64,000 nt of DNA from Schlesneria sp. (lineage in GTDB: Bacteria > Planctomycetota > Planctomycetia > Planctomycetales > Planctomycetaceae): positions 1 through 64,000 of the forward strand of contig JAQGHU010000005.1 of NCBI GenBank assembly GCA_028291515.1, in the 5' to 3' direction. A model generated the notes under the pieces. The model saw nothing but the letters and a program-made list of their open reading frames with translations, searched no databases and was not told where the DNA came from. Both the position numbers and the translations under genes were made by a program. Shown here piece by piece: positions 56,390 to 64,000 of the stretch; positions within the stretch are counted from its first letter, which is position 1, and each line of letters begins with the position of its first letter.

Positions 56390-57381
56390 TGATGCTTGAC
56401 TACGGTCACAGTTTTGATCGGGAATCGTTGTCACGACTCGCTGATGCCGGTTGCAAAGATATTCTTCTCTTCGACTACTGGTGTGAACACGAACCTGAAG
56501 AGGGACGTTTCACTTTCGATCCACTTTTGGAATATTCGAAGACTGTTCGAGAACTTGGGATGTCTCTGCGCGTGCAAACTCCAGTTGGAGTGCCGTTGTG
56601 GTGTCCGAGAGACTGGTTCTTGACAAACGCTGAGGGAGTTCGGAGCGACTTTTACGACGCAGAAGTTCGTTACCGGATGCCTCTAACTGAACCGCTCACC
56701 TACGAGTACACCATCACTCGAGCAATCAAGACGCTATCTTACTGGAACGCGGATGCAGAGGCACACCTTGTCGAATACGTCCGCCGTCTGCGGCAAGCCG
56801 TGGAATCTGAGAACGCCACTTGTATCTGCTCGATCGGAAGTTGTGGCGAGTATCTTTTTCCTCCTGTCTATTTCTACCCATTTTTAGGCGCCGAGGCATC
56901 GCCTTGGTGGTTCGATGAGGGTGCCGAGCGATCTTGGCTGGGCTATTGCGAAGGTCGTGACGCACCTGATCGGTCAGCCTGGTTGCTGGGACAACTGGGT
57001 GAGATCACGCAGAGACGCTTAAGCCTTTTCGATGAAAAATGGCTTCAGTATGTCCCGTACTATCAAGGTTGGGGAAATTTTGGCAACGACAACGTTGATG
57101 TCGTTCTCGACCAAAATGCGAATCATCTACGGACCATATTGTTTTCCGTTTTTCACCTCAATTTCCCCGACATCGCGACTGTGCAGGCAGCGAAGTTTCC
57201 GACTTGGGGAGGTGCGGAAGGCGCAGCGAATATCGTGACCAATAGTCGTCGAGCCTACGAACTAGGTCTCAAAGGTGTCGTGTGCGGGCCTCTCTGGTTT
57301 AACTATGCCAGTGGCATGGAGACATGGATGTACGAGGAAATTCGCAAAGCAAATGAGTATTGGGAGGCCATCGAGTCGTAG
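56380..57381 (+). CDS. GH-A-like TIM-barrel protein
   Basis: A 333-residue protein overlapping the aminoacyl-tRNA-synthetase-like gene by 10 bases, so the two are probably translationally coupled. The N-terminus resembles GH42/GH5-type glycosidases: DAGCKDILLFDYWCEHEPEEGRFTFDPLLEY. A later SIGSCGEYLFPP carries an E at the usual acid/base position after strand 4, and WMYEEIRKANEYW ends it. No signal peptide is visible, so it works inside the cell. The family link is by pattern only. Confidence 0.65.
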   Translation: MGVMMLDYGHSFDRESLSRLADAGCKDILLFDYWCEHEPEEGRFTFDPLLEYSKTVRELGMSLRVQTPVGVPLWCPRDWFLTNAEGVRSDFYDAEVRYRMPLTEPLTYEYTITRAIKTLSYWNADAEAHLVEYVRRLRQAVESENATCICSIGSCGEYLFPPVYFYPFLGAEASPWWFDEGAERSWLGYCEGRDAPDRSAWLLGQLGEITQRRLSLFDEKWLQYVPYYQGWGNFGNDNVDVVLDQNANHLRTILFSVFHLNFPDIATVQAAKFPTWGGAEGAANIVTNSRRAYELGLKGVVCGPLWFNYASGMETWMYEEIRKANEYWEAIES

Positions 57382-57440
57382 GGTGTGACGACTTGCACCT
57401 GCATCAGGATGATGTCTCCAGTTCGATTCCGCTCGCGATT

Positions 57441-58331
57441 TCAGCTGGCCTGCACCGTAGGTTGTGGAGTTGCTGATCCGGTTCCGTCGCCAGCCCCTTG
57501 GTTAGGATCCTGAAAATCAGCAAGGGAATAGTTGAGCCCCCACTCCAACGCTTGATGATGGTAATCTTCGCTAGTTCTGGAATCATGCCAAAGGTAGAAC
57601 GGCGACTTCTCACATCGATCTGTCCCCATCAATGTCCAAAGGGCGTATCCAGTTCGAGATTCTGTCATTGGATGCGCCGCCCTCCATCGCTCTGCACGTT
57701 GCGAGTTCAATCCTTCGAGACGACGCGCAAACTCATGAAGATAGCCCTCCACGAACACGCCGCGCGGCCGATGAATGTAACTCCACAAGTCGTTTAGGAA
57801 CACCTCTTCACCCCATTGTGCGACAGCTAAACCGAGACACTCCGTGCGAAAGCCAAAATCGAATGTCGTGGTATAGCTGCAGAATGTGGCATATTGCGAC
57901 TCCATCGCGAGCGATGAAAGGCTCTTCGTCCAATCCGTTAGAAAGATCCAACGACGCGATAGCTTGGTCATAAGGTCCACTCCCCGTGCCTTCGCCCAGA
58001 CGAGGCCTCCCAAGAATGCAGTTAGATCACCAATGCAGGGTGGTTGTCGAACGCTGTTGCTTTCAAAGTCACAATCATAGCTACGGCAGAGCGATCGAAG
58101 CGTGTCGCGTTGGTGGCTTCCATCGTCATGAACCAACAACGGTACTCCCGGATAGAAACGACGGCGAGCTTCTAGTTGAAGGTGAATGTAGGGGAGGGCC
58201 GCGAATGTGCCAATGACGACACCGATGTTTGGCGGCCTCTGGAATAGATCATCGATGGTTGTTGATTGCTGAACCAACTTGTGATTGTTCCAGTCTTGCA
58301 TGATCGCGAACTCGTCCGCCGCAACAGTCAT
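57441..58331 (-). CDS. Glycosyltransferase-like protein, hypothetical
   Basis: A 296-residue protein convergent with the previous cluster. IGVVIGTFAALPYIHLQLEARRRF and LLVHDDGS look like the first strands of a GT-A fold; MTKLSRRWIF follows. GAGGGGCG lies just before the ATG. No full GT motif set (DxD) is clear. The end is a low-complexity Gly/Thr/Pro tail. Likely to act with the cluster at 52968-57381. Confidence 0.55.
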   Translation of the reverse strand: MTVAADEFAIMQDWNNHKLVQQSTTIDDLFQRPPNIGVVIGTFAALPYIHLQLEARRRFYPGVPLLVHDDGSHQRDTLRSLCRSYDCDFESNSVRQPPCIGDLTAFLGGLVWAKARGVDLMTKLSRRWIFLTDWTKSLSSLAMESQYATFCSYTTTFDFGFRTECLGLAVAQWGEEVFLNDLWSYIHRPRGVFVEGYLHEFARRLEGLNSQRAERWRAAHPMTESRTGYALWTLMGTDRCEKSPFYLWHDSRTSEDYHHQALEWGLNYSLADFQDPNQGAGDGTGSATPQPTVQAS

Positions 58332-58975
58332 GTCGAACGCCCCTCAATAACGCCACTTCGCAAGAAAACTCAACATATCTAAGTGCGAAAGATATCCAAG
58401 ACTATGTCCAATAGAGTAATGCTGCAAGGGAGTTCGCTCGGATGCCTTTTGAACTGATCTGACTTGTCGCCGTTGCCACTGACTTGATTTATGGCGTTGC
58501 CGCAGTCGTTCGGCTCATTGGTGACTGCACCTGTACGACTTTGGAGGCGTCGAGTTCACAGAGCAGGTGAAGGTATACCTTTAGGGCCAGGATCTCGAAG
58601 AGTTCCGGCAGCGCGAACTTCTTCGGACTCTAAAGACGCGAACGCCCTGGCTGCACACCCTTGGTCAATTCATAGGCCGCCACCAAAACTCGCCGCGGTA
58701 ATTTGGATGTTCCGCTCATCCGCGGGTGGTATCATCACCACAACCATCAGGGCAAGACCTTTTCTACAGAGCAGATCTGCCCCCTTTTCCGATCCGCCGT
58801 CCCGGAGTGCTCCGAGCAATGCCATCGCCCAACAAGATTTGGGATGGCAATGATGATTGCTTTGTTGAAGCCATCGCCGACCACCGTGGTCGGGCCGGTG
58901 CAGTGGCTATGGCTGGTTGCTTTTTGTTATGGTTGAGAGCTAGACCAGATGTATTCAACTTCTGAGTGGTTGAAG
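58332..58975. other. Gap with decayed sequence
   Basis: Several short plus-strand frames (58491-58965) overlap each other in different frames and are not credible as genes. The stretch ends with one copy of a 30-bp repeat (58894-58923). I cannot identify what was here before decay. Confidence 0.4.
58894..58923. repeat. 30-bp direct repeat, copy A
   Basis: The sequence containing GGTGCAGTGGCTATGGCT matches 60090-60119 in 29 of 30 positions. It lies 52 bases past the stop codon of the immunity-like tail at 58976. A shorter match, TTTGTTGAAGCC, occurs upstream of both copies (58861 and 59972). Confidence 0.85.
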
Positions 58976-59836
58976 TTACGTGGCGTCCCGCTCAACAATT
59001 CTTTGCAATTCCAGCGAAAACTTTGTTAATTCTCTGCTGGAAACAATTCCTCTCGCTCCTGCATAGCTACGTCCAACTCCCTCTGTATATCCAACATTGA
59101 TCCAAATGGACATCGTTAGTTCGGATTCATCTGGAGCCGACGAAACAATATCGAAATCTTCAAAAGCGAGTTCAAACCCAAGCTCCAAGGGAACGAAAAC
59201 GTCAACACCGCTGCAAGTTGACGTCGCAACTCCCTGCCGCCGATGATGACGGCCAACGGCTGGTCCAGCTTTCAACTGACAGCGGCCAGAGCCCACCGGT
59301 TTGTTGGTGGTTTCGCCCACCAGTGGAATGTCGGCCACGATGCGATCGAGCAGCCGGGGATCTCTCAACAACCGTAACGCCTCTTCGACTGCCAGTTCCA
59401 TCGCTTCGTGAGTCATGAACGTCTTGCGATGTCGGGCGGAATACAGATCAAACGTATACACGAACAGGCCCCTGTCGGTCGATGCCAGCAAATTCACTCG
59501 AAGCATGTTCGAGGTCTTTAATCCATACCGAATTGCCAATGAGCCAACGAAAATCCCATCATCTCGTTGGGCTTCAACGTTCGGCGACAGCGAATCAATG
59601 AAGCTCCGAGCAACATCGAGCTTGCCTGCGGTTTCGATGAGCGTTGCCATTTCCGGCAGATGCGAATGCACTATCGGCGTAAATTCTCGTCGCCAGCCGG
59701 ACGCCAGCGTCTCCTGTACGATGGCCTCAACAAATGATCCCTCGCCCTGCTGTTTGCCAACGCCCAGCCCGTCCTGAAGTGCTGCGAGCAAAGGGTCAGC
59801 CCGTCTGTTCTGATGCCCCAATTCGTCTGCGAGCAA
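58976..59836 (-). pseudogene. Decayed partial copy of the primase-like gene joined to an immunity-like tail
   Basis: The middle part (MLRVNLLASTDRGLFVYTFDLYSARHRKTFM, then ALRLLRDPRLLDRIVADIPLVGE) repeats the neighbouring primase-like protein (62058-64000). About 40 residues are missing between its two Glu-Glu pairs. At about 59300 the homology passes into another frame, where LAAVS is followed by a TGA. The last 75 residues (VFVPLELGFELAFEDFDIVSS ... GYTEGVGRSYAGARG ... ELTKFSLELQRIVE) are unrelated and resemble small polymorphic-toxin immunity proteins. The N-terminal 90 residues match nothing I know. The start is a TTG. Confidence 0.6.
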
Positions 59837-60089
59837 ACGAGCAAAGGTCGGTCAGGGGACTTTGCTCGCAAGGTCATGACGGGAAACGGAGGGCTCGATC
59901 AGTCGGGACTGGTCAGCAGTGGCAGGCGACACAACGCCATAATTCAGCAAACAGGATGGCGTGATGCCTTGTTTGTTGAAGCCGATCACCAGCCGGGCCA
60001 TCGACTGGATTTTTTATCGCCAGAAGCCTCGTTGTTGCAAAAGTTGTAATCGAACAACGCTTGTCAAACGAGTCAGGGGCTGGACGGTG

Positions 60090-60119
60090 GCCGGTGCAGT
60101 GGCTATGGCTAGTTGCTTT
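60090..60119. repeat. 30-bp direct repeat, copy B
   Basis: Second copy of the repeat at 58894-58923, with one mismatch. It overlaps the last codons of the immunity-like gene (60109-60408), so the repeat itself may supply its stop codon. The copies are about 1.2 kb apart in direct orientation. Confidence 0.85.
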
Positions 60120-60408
60120 CATTGTGTGAGTATAATTCCAAAAACTGATTCATTGGTTCGAATGGCAGACGAACGGCCTCACTCGGAATGGTTCGGCGAG
60201 CTTCTTCCAGTGAAGCAACTGATCGCCATCTAATGATGCGTGAGTCGAGGTCTGCATTCTCATACTCGACGACCCTGAACTGTTCTTCTGGAGGAAATCC
60301 GGGAGGGGCTTTCAAGATACGAAAAAACATCTTTCCTCCTCCACTCGAAAATTTGTCATATTCATCGTCCCATTGCTTTATTGATTGCTTGTTGGGCGAA
60401 TTCGTCAA
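60109..60408 (-). CDS. Small acidic protein, probable immunity protein
   Basis: A 99-residue protein starting at a TTG (weak evidence; the first ATG is at codon 27). It overlaps the toxin-like gene by 47 bases in another frame, the usual coupling of toxin and immunity genes. Composition is acidic and aromatic, with QWDDEYDKF and FRVVEYENADLD. No family is recognised, so the assignment rests on position. Confidence 0.4.
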   Translation of the reverse strand: MTNSPNKQSIKQWDDEYDKFSSGGGKMFFRILKAPPGFPPEEQFRVVEYENADLDSRIIRWRSVASLEEARRTIPSEAVRLPFEPMNQFLELYSHNESN

Positions 60409-60691
60409 ACACGAGACTACCGGTTGTTGCCCCTATTTTGATGTGCCCATGATTGTAGAGATCGTCGAACAGATCCAACGGTATTTCATACCTGACAATG
60501 TTCAGGCAACCGCCCTTCTTCGCCACTTCATCAGCACCAAAGTTCGCAGCGTTCGCCGGATTAACTGCCATCTGGAATTCGTCAGGATTCCCCAACATTT
60601 TCGGATTGACGCCTCCTTCAGACAAGCTCGCAGCACCACTGTTGTTCGTTCCGTGATATGCGACGTATTTACCGTTCTTGGGGCCTCCCAT
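60362..60691 (-). CDS. Toxin-like C-terminal domain (ADP-ribosyltransferase-like), orphan
   Basis: The 109-residue frame starts at an ATG, but the same frame stays open upstream to a TGA at 60809, adding 39 residues of linker-like sequence. The domain starts with YVAYHGTNNSGAASLSEGG, resembling the NAD-binding YHGT opening of ART-type toxins, followed by DEFQMAVNPANAANFGADE, VRYEIPLDLFDDL and SLVFDEFAQQAIN. It looks like the C-terminal toxin module of a polymorphic (Rhs-type) toxin whose delivery part is absent. The region 60692-60996 holds only this extension and a gap. Confidence 0.5.
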   Translation of the reverse strand: MGGPKNGKYVAYHGTNNSGAASLSEGGVNPKMLGNPDEFQMAVNPANAANFGADEVAKKGGCLNIVRYEIPLDLFDDLYNHGHIKIGATTGSLVFDEFAQQAINKAMGR

Positions 60692-60996
60692 CGGAAGCCC
60701 TTTGGCGCTGTCGCAAACATCAACGTCAACTGTATTCGGCGTCGAGACTTTTGGCTTTGAATTGCCGCTTGGAGCAACAATGAGTCGCGCTGCACGTCGT
60801 AGCCAATCTCACCGCAACCGCTGATGCCTTCTGCCGGTTATCGCCAGCGTTGGCCGATGCCAACCTCCTTTCCTGAACAAAATCCCTGATGCGTGTTTTT
60901 GTTTAGCTGTCGCTCTGGCCCTGATCGTTACGACACCCTCTTGGGCCGTTGCTGCTGCGAGCAAACGAACAATGGCAGGGCTGATGTCGTGGCCAG

Positions 60997-62040
60997 TTAT
61001 TCTACCGTCCCCGACTCCTTGTTGTCGTCGGCTGGCTTGGGCTTGCTGTTCCGTTTTTTCGGCGGTGTCTGTGGCTTCAGCCGGGCTGGATGCGTCGCCG
61101 TGTGAATCTCTTTCAGCTTCTTGATGCTGACCTGTGTGTAAATCTCCGTGGTCGTCAGCTTGGAATGCCCCAACATCGCCTGAATGAATCGGATGTCCGC
61201 CCCGTTGTCGTGCATCAATGTGGCCATCGTGTGCCGGAACAGATGACACGATCCCTTCTTGCCAATCTCCGAATGCTCGACATACCGACGAACCAGCAGT
61301 GTCAGGGCATCCGGGTCGATCTGCTGGCCCAAGTGACTGAGGAACAACACATCTTCCGAGTTATGCCCCACAACAAGCGTCGGTCGCACTTCATCCTGAT
61401 ACTTGCTGATCCATGCCAACGCCCGTTCGCCAATCGGAATCATCCGATCTTTGCGACCCTTCCCCTGTCTGACCACGATTGTGCCCCGGTCGGGATCAAG
61501 GTCGTAGACGTGCAGATTGGTAAGTTCTCTTCGGCGGATGCCTGTCGAGTAGAGCGTTTCCAGAATGGCCCGGTCACGGACTCCCAACGATGTCTTCAAG
61601 TTGGCTTGAGCGATCACTTGTTCCGCTTCGCCGGATGTCAGGACATGCTTGGGAAGTCGATACTCCAATTTCGGCAGTTCAATCTCACTGGCGGGATTGA
61701 ACAGGATGTAATTCTCACGGGCCAGCCACTTGAACCATGCCCGAATTGGGATCAGCCGACCATGCTGGCTTCGCACCGACAGGGGATCACCATTCCGCTT
61801 GCGGTAATGGTAGATGAATCGTTGATACCGCTGGATGACCTGCTTGGTGACTTCACAGGGCTGGACAATCCCCCGATCTTCCGCCCAACGAATGAAGAAG
61901 CCAAGGTAGAGCCGTCGAGTATCGACCGTGTGGACGGAATAGTTCCGAATCAGCATCCATTCCAGATACTTCTTCATCAGCACCAGACATCCCTGCGGAT
62001 CGTCCGGGTTCCCGACGTTGGTCAATGATTTGTTCTGCAT
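60997..62040 (-). CDS. Tyrosine recombinase (XerC-like)
   Basis: A 347-residue recombinase, intact. The N-terminal SAM-like core-binding domain (MLIRNYSVHTVDTRRLYLGFFIRWAEDRG) is followed by the catalytic domain with Arg in STGIRRREL, HLFRHTMAT, LGHSKLTTTEIYT (His and the Tyr nucleophile). The C-terminus is Lys-rich. It starts 17 bases after the primase-like gene, so the two form a unit. The gene is not near a tRNA, and may serve transposition or resolution of the element. Confidence 0.9.
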   Translation of the reverse strand: MQNKSLTNVGNPDDPQGCLVLMKKYLEWMLIRNYSVHTVDTRRLYLGFFIRWAEDRGIVQPCEVTKQVIQRYQRFIYHYRKRNGDPLSVRSQHGRLIPIRAWFKWLARENYILFNPASEIELPKLEYRLPKHVLTSGEAEQVIAQANLKTSLGVRDRAILETLYSTGIRRRELTNLHVYDLDPDRGTIVVRQGKGRKDRMIPIGERALAWISKYQDEVRPTLVVGHNSEDVLFLSHLGQQIDPDALTLLVRRYVEHSEIGKKGSCHLFRHTMATLMHDNGADIRFIQAMLGHSKLTTTEIYTQVSIKKLKEIHTATHPARLKPQTPPKKRNSKPKPADDNKESGTVE

Positions 62041-62057
62041 TGCTGTTCCCCACTACG

Positions 62058-64000
62058 TTACGACGACGCTGTTTCCATGTTCTGACACTCGTTCTGAACC
62101 TGATTGACGGGACAATCGCCGTTTGTGTCGGATTGACAGGCGGTTCCGTCGATTTGTTCGATCCGACCATCCCCCGACTTGACCCCGACCGAGGGCCGAC
62201 CAACCCCCGACTTCTCAGCGATTTGCCCCGACCGCCTGCGTCGTAGCTGATCTACGTCGATCAAATCGGCGAAGAACTTCGGTCCAGATTCGATTGGCAG
62301 TCCGTGCAGTAGTTCGTAAACGAACGACTGGCCACGACCACCCCGATGGACCAGCAGATACTCCAGTTCGACCAGTCGCTTGAGATGGACTTTCAGTTGT
62401 GTGTTGCCCCAACTGGTGTGATCCCGGACATCCCGGCGACTGAACCGATAGTCGCTGCGATCCGTTCCCTGTCGTTCACAAACACCATTCACCATCGCTT
62501 CAATCATGTTGAGCAGCCTTTGAGACTGTGGCGGCAGATCATCTGCCGACTTGCCCAGCACTTCGCTGGCCAGTCGGTTAGCCACTTCAATGTCTTCCAA
62601 CGTGACTTCGATGTAATGCACGTCTTCATCGTGATGGACCGTGGATCGGATCGGGCGTTGATACTGGTGCAGCAACGCCACGGCCCGGATCAGCGTCAGA
62701 TACTTGAGATGATCCCGGCGTGTGCGGGTCTTGGTGTTCAAGAATGTCAGGTCTTTGGCGAAGGGGTTGGCGACCAGCAAAGGCCGTAGCAGACGCTGCG
62801 AGTTGCGATGCAGCGCCAGCACCTGCTGGTGATCCTGCCGGGCCAGCAAGCCTTGCAGCGTCTGGCGTTCCCGCTGTAACCGATGAATGGCCCGCGTCTG
62901 TTCCCGGTCTTCATCGACAGACAGGACAACACATCGGTTCAGCAATTCTTCGTCGATCTTGATGGCTGTAGTGGTCAGGAAGATCATGACCGGACCTTCA
63001 ACACGATATGTCTGCGTCACCAACCGACCACTGGAAACATCCTTCCCCGTGCTGGCGATCATCAATTCCCGTTCGCTCTGCAACAGCTTCAACGCATAGC
63101 TGGCACGTTCTGCCCCTTCCTCTTCGACGATGGCCAGAATCTTGTGCTTCAAGTCTCCTTCACCCATGTAATACAACGACTGGCCTGTCATCGCTGAAAA
63201 CTTCACTTGGTCTTCGCCCGGCATCAGGGACAATACCGCTTCCATCAGCGTTGTTTTCCCTGCCGCCGATGACGACTGGATGATGACGGCCAACGGTTGG
63301 TCCAGCTTGCGGCTGACAGCGGCCAGATAGCCAACAAGTTTGTTGGTGGCTTCGCCAACCAAAGGGATATCAGTCACGATTCGGTCCAGCAATTTCGGAT
63401 CACGCAACAATCGCAACGCCTCTTCCTTCTCTTGAGGCGTCATCGTGGGCAGGATTTCCTTCGGTTCCAGTGCGGACTTGATTTGCTGGTCTTGAAGCTC
63501 TTCCAGTTTCAATAGCACTCGTCCCAAATCCTTCTTGATGACCTTTTCCTCAATGACCAGTTCCGTTGCCGCTTGTGTGATGAAGGTCTTTCGATGCCGG
63601 GCCGAATACAAATCGAATGTATCCACGAACAATCCCCAGTCGGTCGATGCCAGCACATTCACCCGAAGCATGTCGTAGGACAGATTCTTCGCAGTCCCAC
63701 GAACCCGATAGCGACGATGGCCAATGTTCAGCACAACTTCATCCCGCTGGTCGTCTGACTGCTCCGCTTCGATGTCTTGAGGCAACGCAGGCATCAGGCT
63801 GGGCGTGGAAGCCACAGGCTGGATAGGCAATGGTGTCGCATCCGCGACGCCGGGCACTGCGGGGGAATCAGTTTCGCTGCCATCCGCCCTGGGCTTCGAC
63901 AGGGCGACAGCTAATGCTGCCTGCTGTTTCCCCTTTCCCAGCCATTCGGCTTTGCGGATCAATGCTCCCAAGGCTGCGGCGGGATCTTCAAATTGTCTGG
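62058..64000 (-). CDS. P-loop primase/helicase-like protein, 5' end beyond the window
   Basis: The frame is open to the window edge, so the N-terminus (in related proteins probably a CHC2 zinc-finger primase part) is outside. The visible 640 residues include an MLRVNVLASTDWGLFVDTFDLYSARHRKTF domain and an AAA-type ATPase core: the P-loop VIIQSSSAAGKTT with AVLSLMPGEDQVKF, then ILAIVEEEGAER (Walker B-like), IFLTTTAIKIDEELLNRC (sensor 1) and an arginine-finger region. A winged-helix-like C-terminus (YRFSRRDVRDHTSWGNTQLKVHLKRL) ends it. A partial decayed copy lies at 58976-59836. Confidence 0.8.
   Translation of the reverse strand, partial: RQFEDPAAALGALIRKAEWLGKGKQQAALAVALSKPRADGSETDSPAVPGVADATPLPIQPVASTPSLMPALPQDIEAEQSDDQRDEVVLNIGHRRYRVRGTAKNLSYDMLRVNVLASTDWGLFVDTFDLYSARHRKTFITQAATELVIEEKVIKKDLGRVLLKLEELQDQQIKSALEPKEILPTMTPQEKEEALRLLRDPKLLDRIVTDIPLVGEATNKLVGYLAAVSRKLDQPLAVIIQSSSAAGKTTLMEAVLSLMPGEDQVKFSAMTGQSLYYMGEGDLKHKILAIVEEEGAERASYALKLLQSERELMIASTGKDVSSGRLVTQTYRVEGPVMIFLTTTAIKIDEELLNRCVVLSVDEDREQTRAIHRLQRERQTLQGLLARQDHQQVLALHRNSQRLLRPLLVANPFAKDLTFLNTKTRTRRDHLKYLTLIRAVALLHQYQRPIRSTVHHDEDVHYIEVTLEDIEVANRLASEVLGKSADDLPPQSQRLLNMIEAMVNGVCERQGTDRSDYRFSRRDVRDHTSWGNTQLKVHLKRLVELEYLLVHRGGRGQSFVYELLHGLPIESGPKFFADLIDVDQLRRRRSGQIAEKSGVGRPSVGVKSGDGRIEQIDGTACQSDTNGDCPVNQVQNECQNMETASS

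Noticed and set aside
58491-58965. Short overlapping plus-strand frames
   Set aside because: They are in different frames and have no domain; the stretch looks decayed.
61090-62028. 312-codon plus-strand frame over the recombinase
   Set aside because: Shadow; the recombinase motifs are on the other strand.
1-64000. CRISPR array or rRNA genes
   Set aside because: No regularly spaced direct repeats or rRNA-like sequence were seen.

Overview
The window looks like a chromosomal segment of a planctomycete (Planctomycetaceae-type, Schlesneria/Gimesia-like; the genus is my guess). The evidence is two pairs of planctomycete c-type cytochrome genes (DUF1549/DUF1553) with their DUF1501 partners, TAT/lipoprotein-type secreted hydrolases, sialate O-acetylesterase paralogs, a DUF1254 protein, a DnaJ-like planctomycete domain protein, DUF2239, DUF2293, and many intergenic palindromes. 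All assignments come from reading translations and motifs; no database search was run.

Core part (1-46.2 kb). 0.1-4.6 kb: a small membrane protein, a Gly/Tyr-rich secreted protein, a secreted amidohydrolase, a DUF1232 protein and a PQQ-like beta-propeller. 4.7-6.7 kb (minus): a lipB-lipA-lipoyl-domain cluster in which the LipB homolog lacks both usual catalytic residues and the lipoyl domain lacks the lysine that carries the cofactor, while LipA looks intact. 6.9-8.9 kb: a membrane protein with a DnaJ-like N-terminus and four repeats, plus a small membrane protein. 9.1-16.7 kb: a DUF885 peptidase, a YdcZ-type membrane protein, two convergent sialate O-acetylesterases and a MATE exporter. 16.8-19 kb: an ABC ATPase and an FtsX-type permease with a His-rich loop. 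19-25.6 kb: small housekeeping or unknown genes ending in a sigma-70 factor. 25.8-42.3 kb: cytochrome/DUF1501 pair 1, a 2,047-residue alpha-2-macroglobulin with an intact thioester motif, an XylR-type regulator, and cytochrome/DUF1501 pair 2 with an N-terminal malectin-like domain. 42.3-46.1 kb: a DegT aminotransferase, a CobW-like GTPase with a CxCC motif and a radical SAM protein.

Accessory part (46.2-64 kb). It begins at a tRNA-Ser(CGA) gene followed by a tyrosine integrase, a 3' fragment of a tRNA-Leu(CAA), a decayed second integrase and a truncated coiled-coil gene. Next come an 800-codon frame encoding a tandem KaiC-like ATPase and a frameshifted small gene. A co-directional cluster follows at 53-57.4 kb: a glycosyltransferase-like/methyltransferase fusion, a methyltransferase, an SDR with an altered active site, a free-standing GluRS-like catalytic domain, and a GH-A-like TIM barrel, with a convergent glycosyltransferase-like gene. 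The glutamyl-tRNA-synthetase-like protein without an anticodon domain, set in a glycan/methylation cluster, is the most likely part of an undescribed pathway.

The right end (58.3-64 kb, minus) holds a XerC-like recombinase just downstream of a P-loop primase/helicase-like gene that runs off the window. It also carries a toxin-like/immunity-like pair and a decayed partial copy of the primase-like gene joined to an immunity-like tail. A 30-bp direct repeat lies just after each immunity-like end, which suggests module shuffling.
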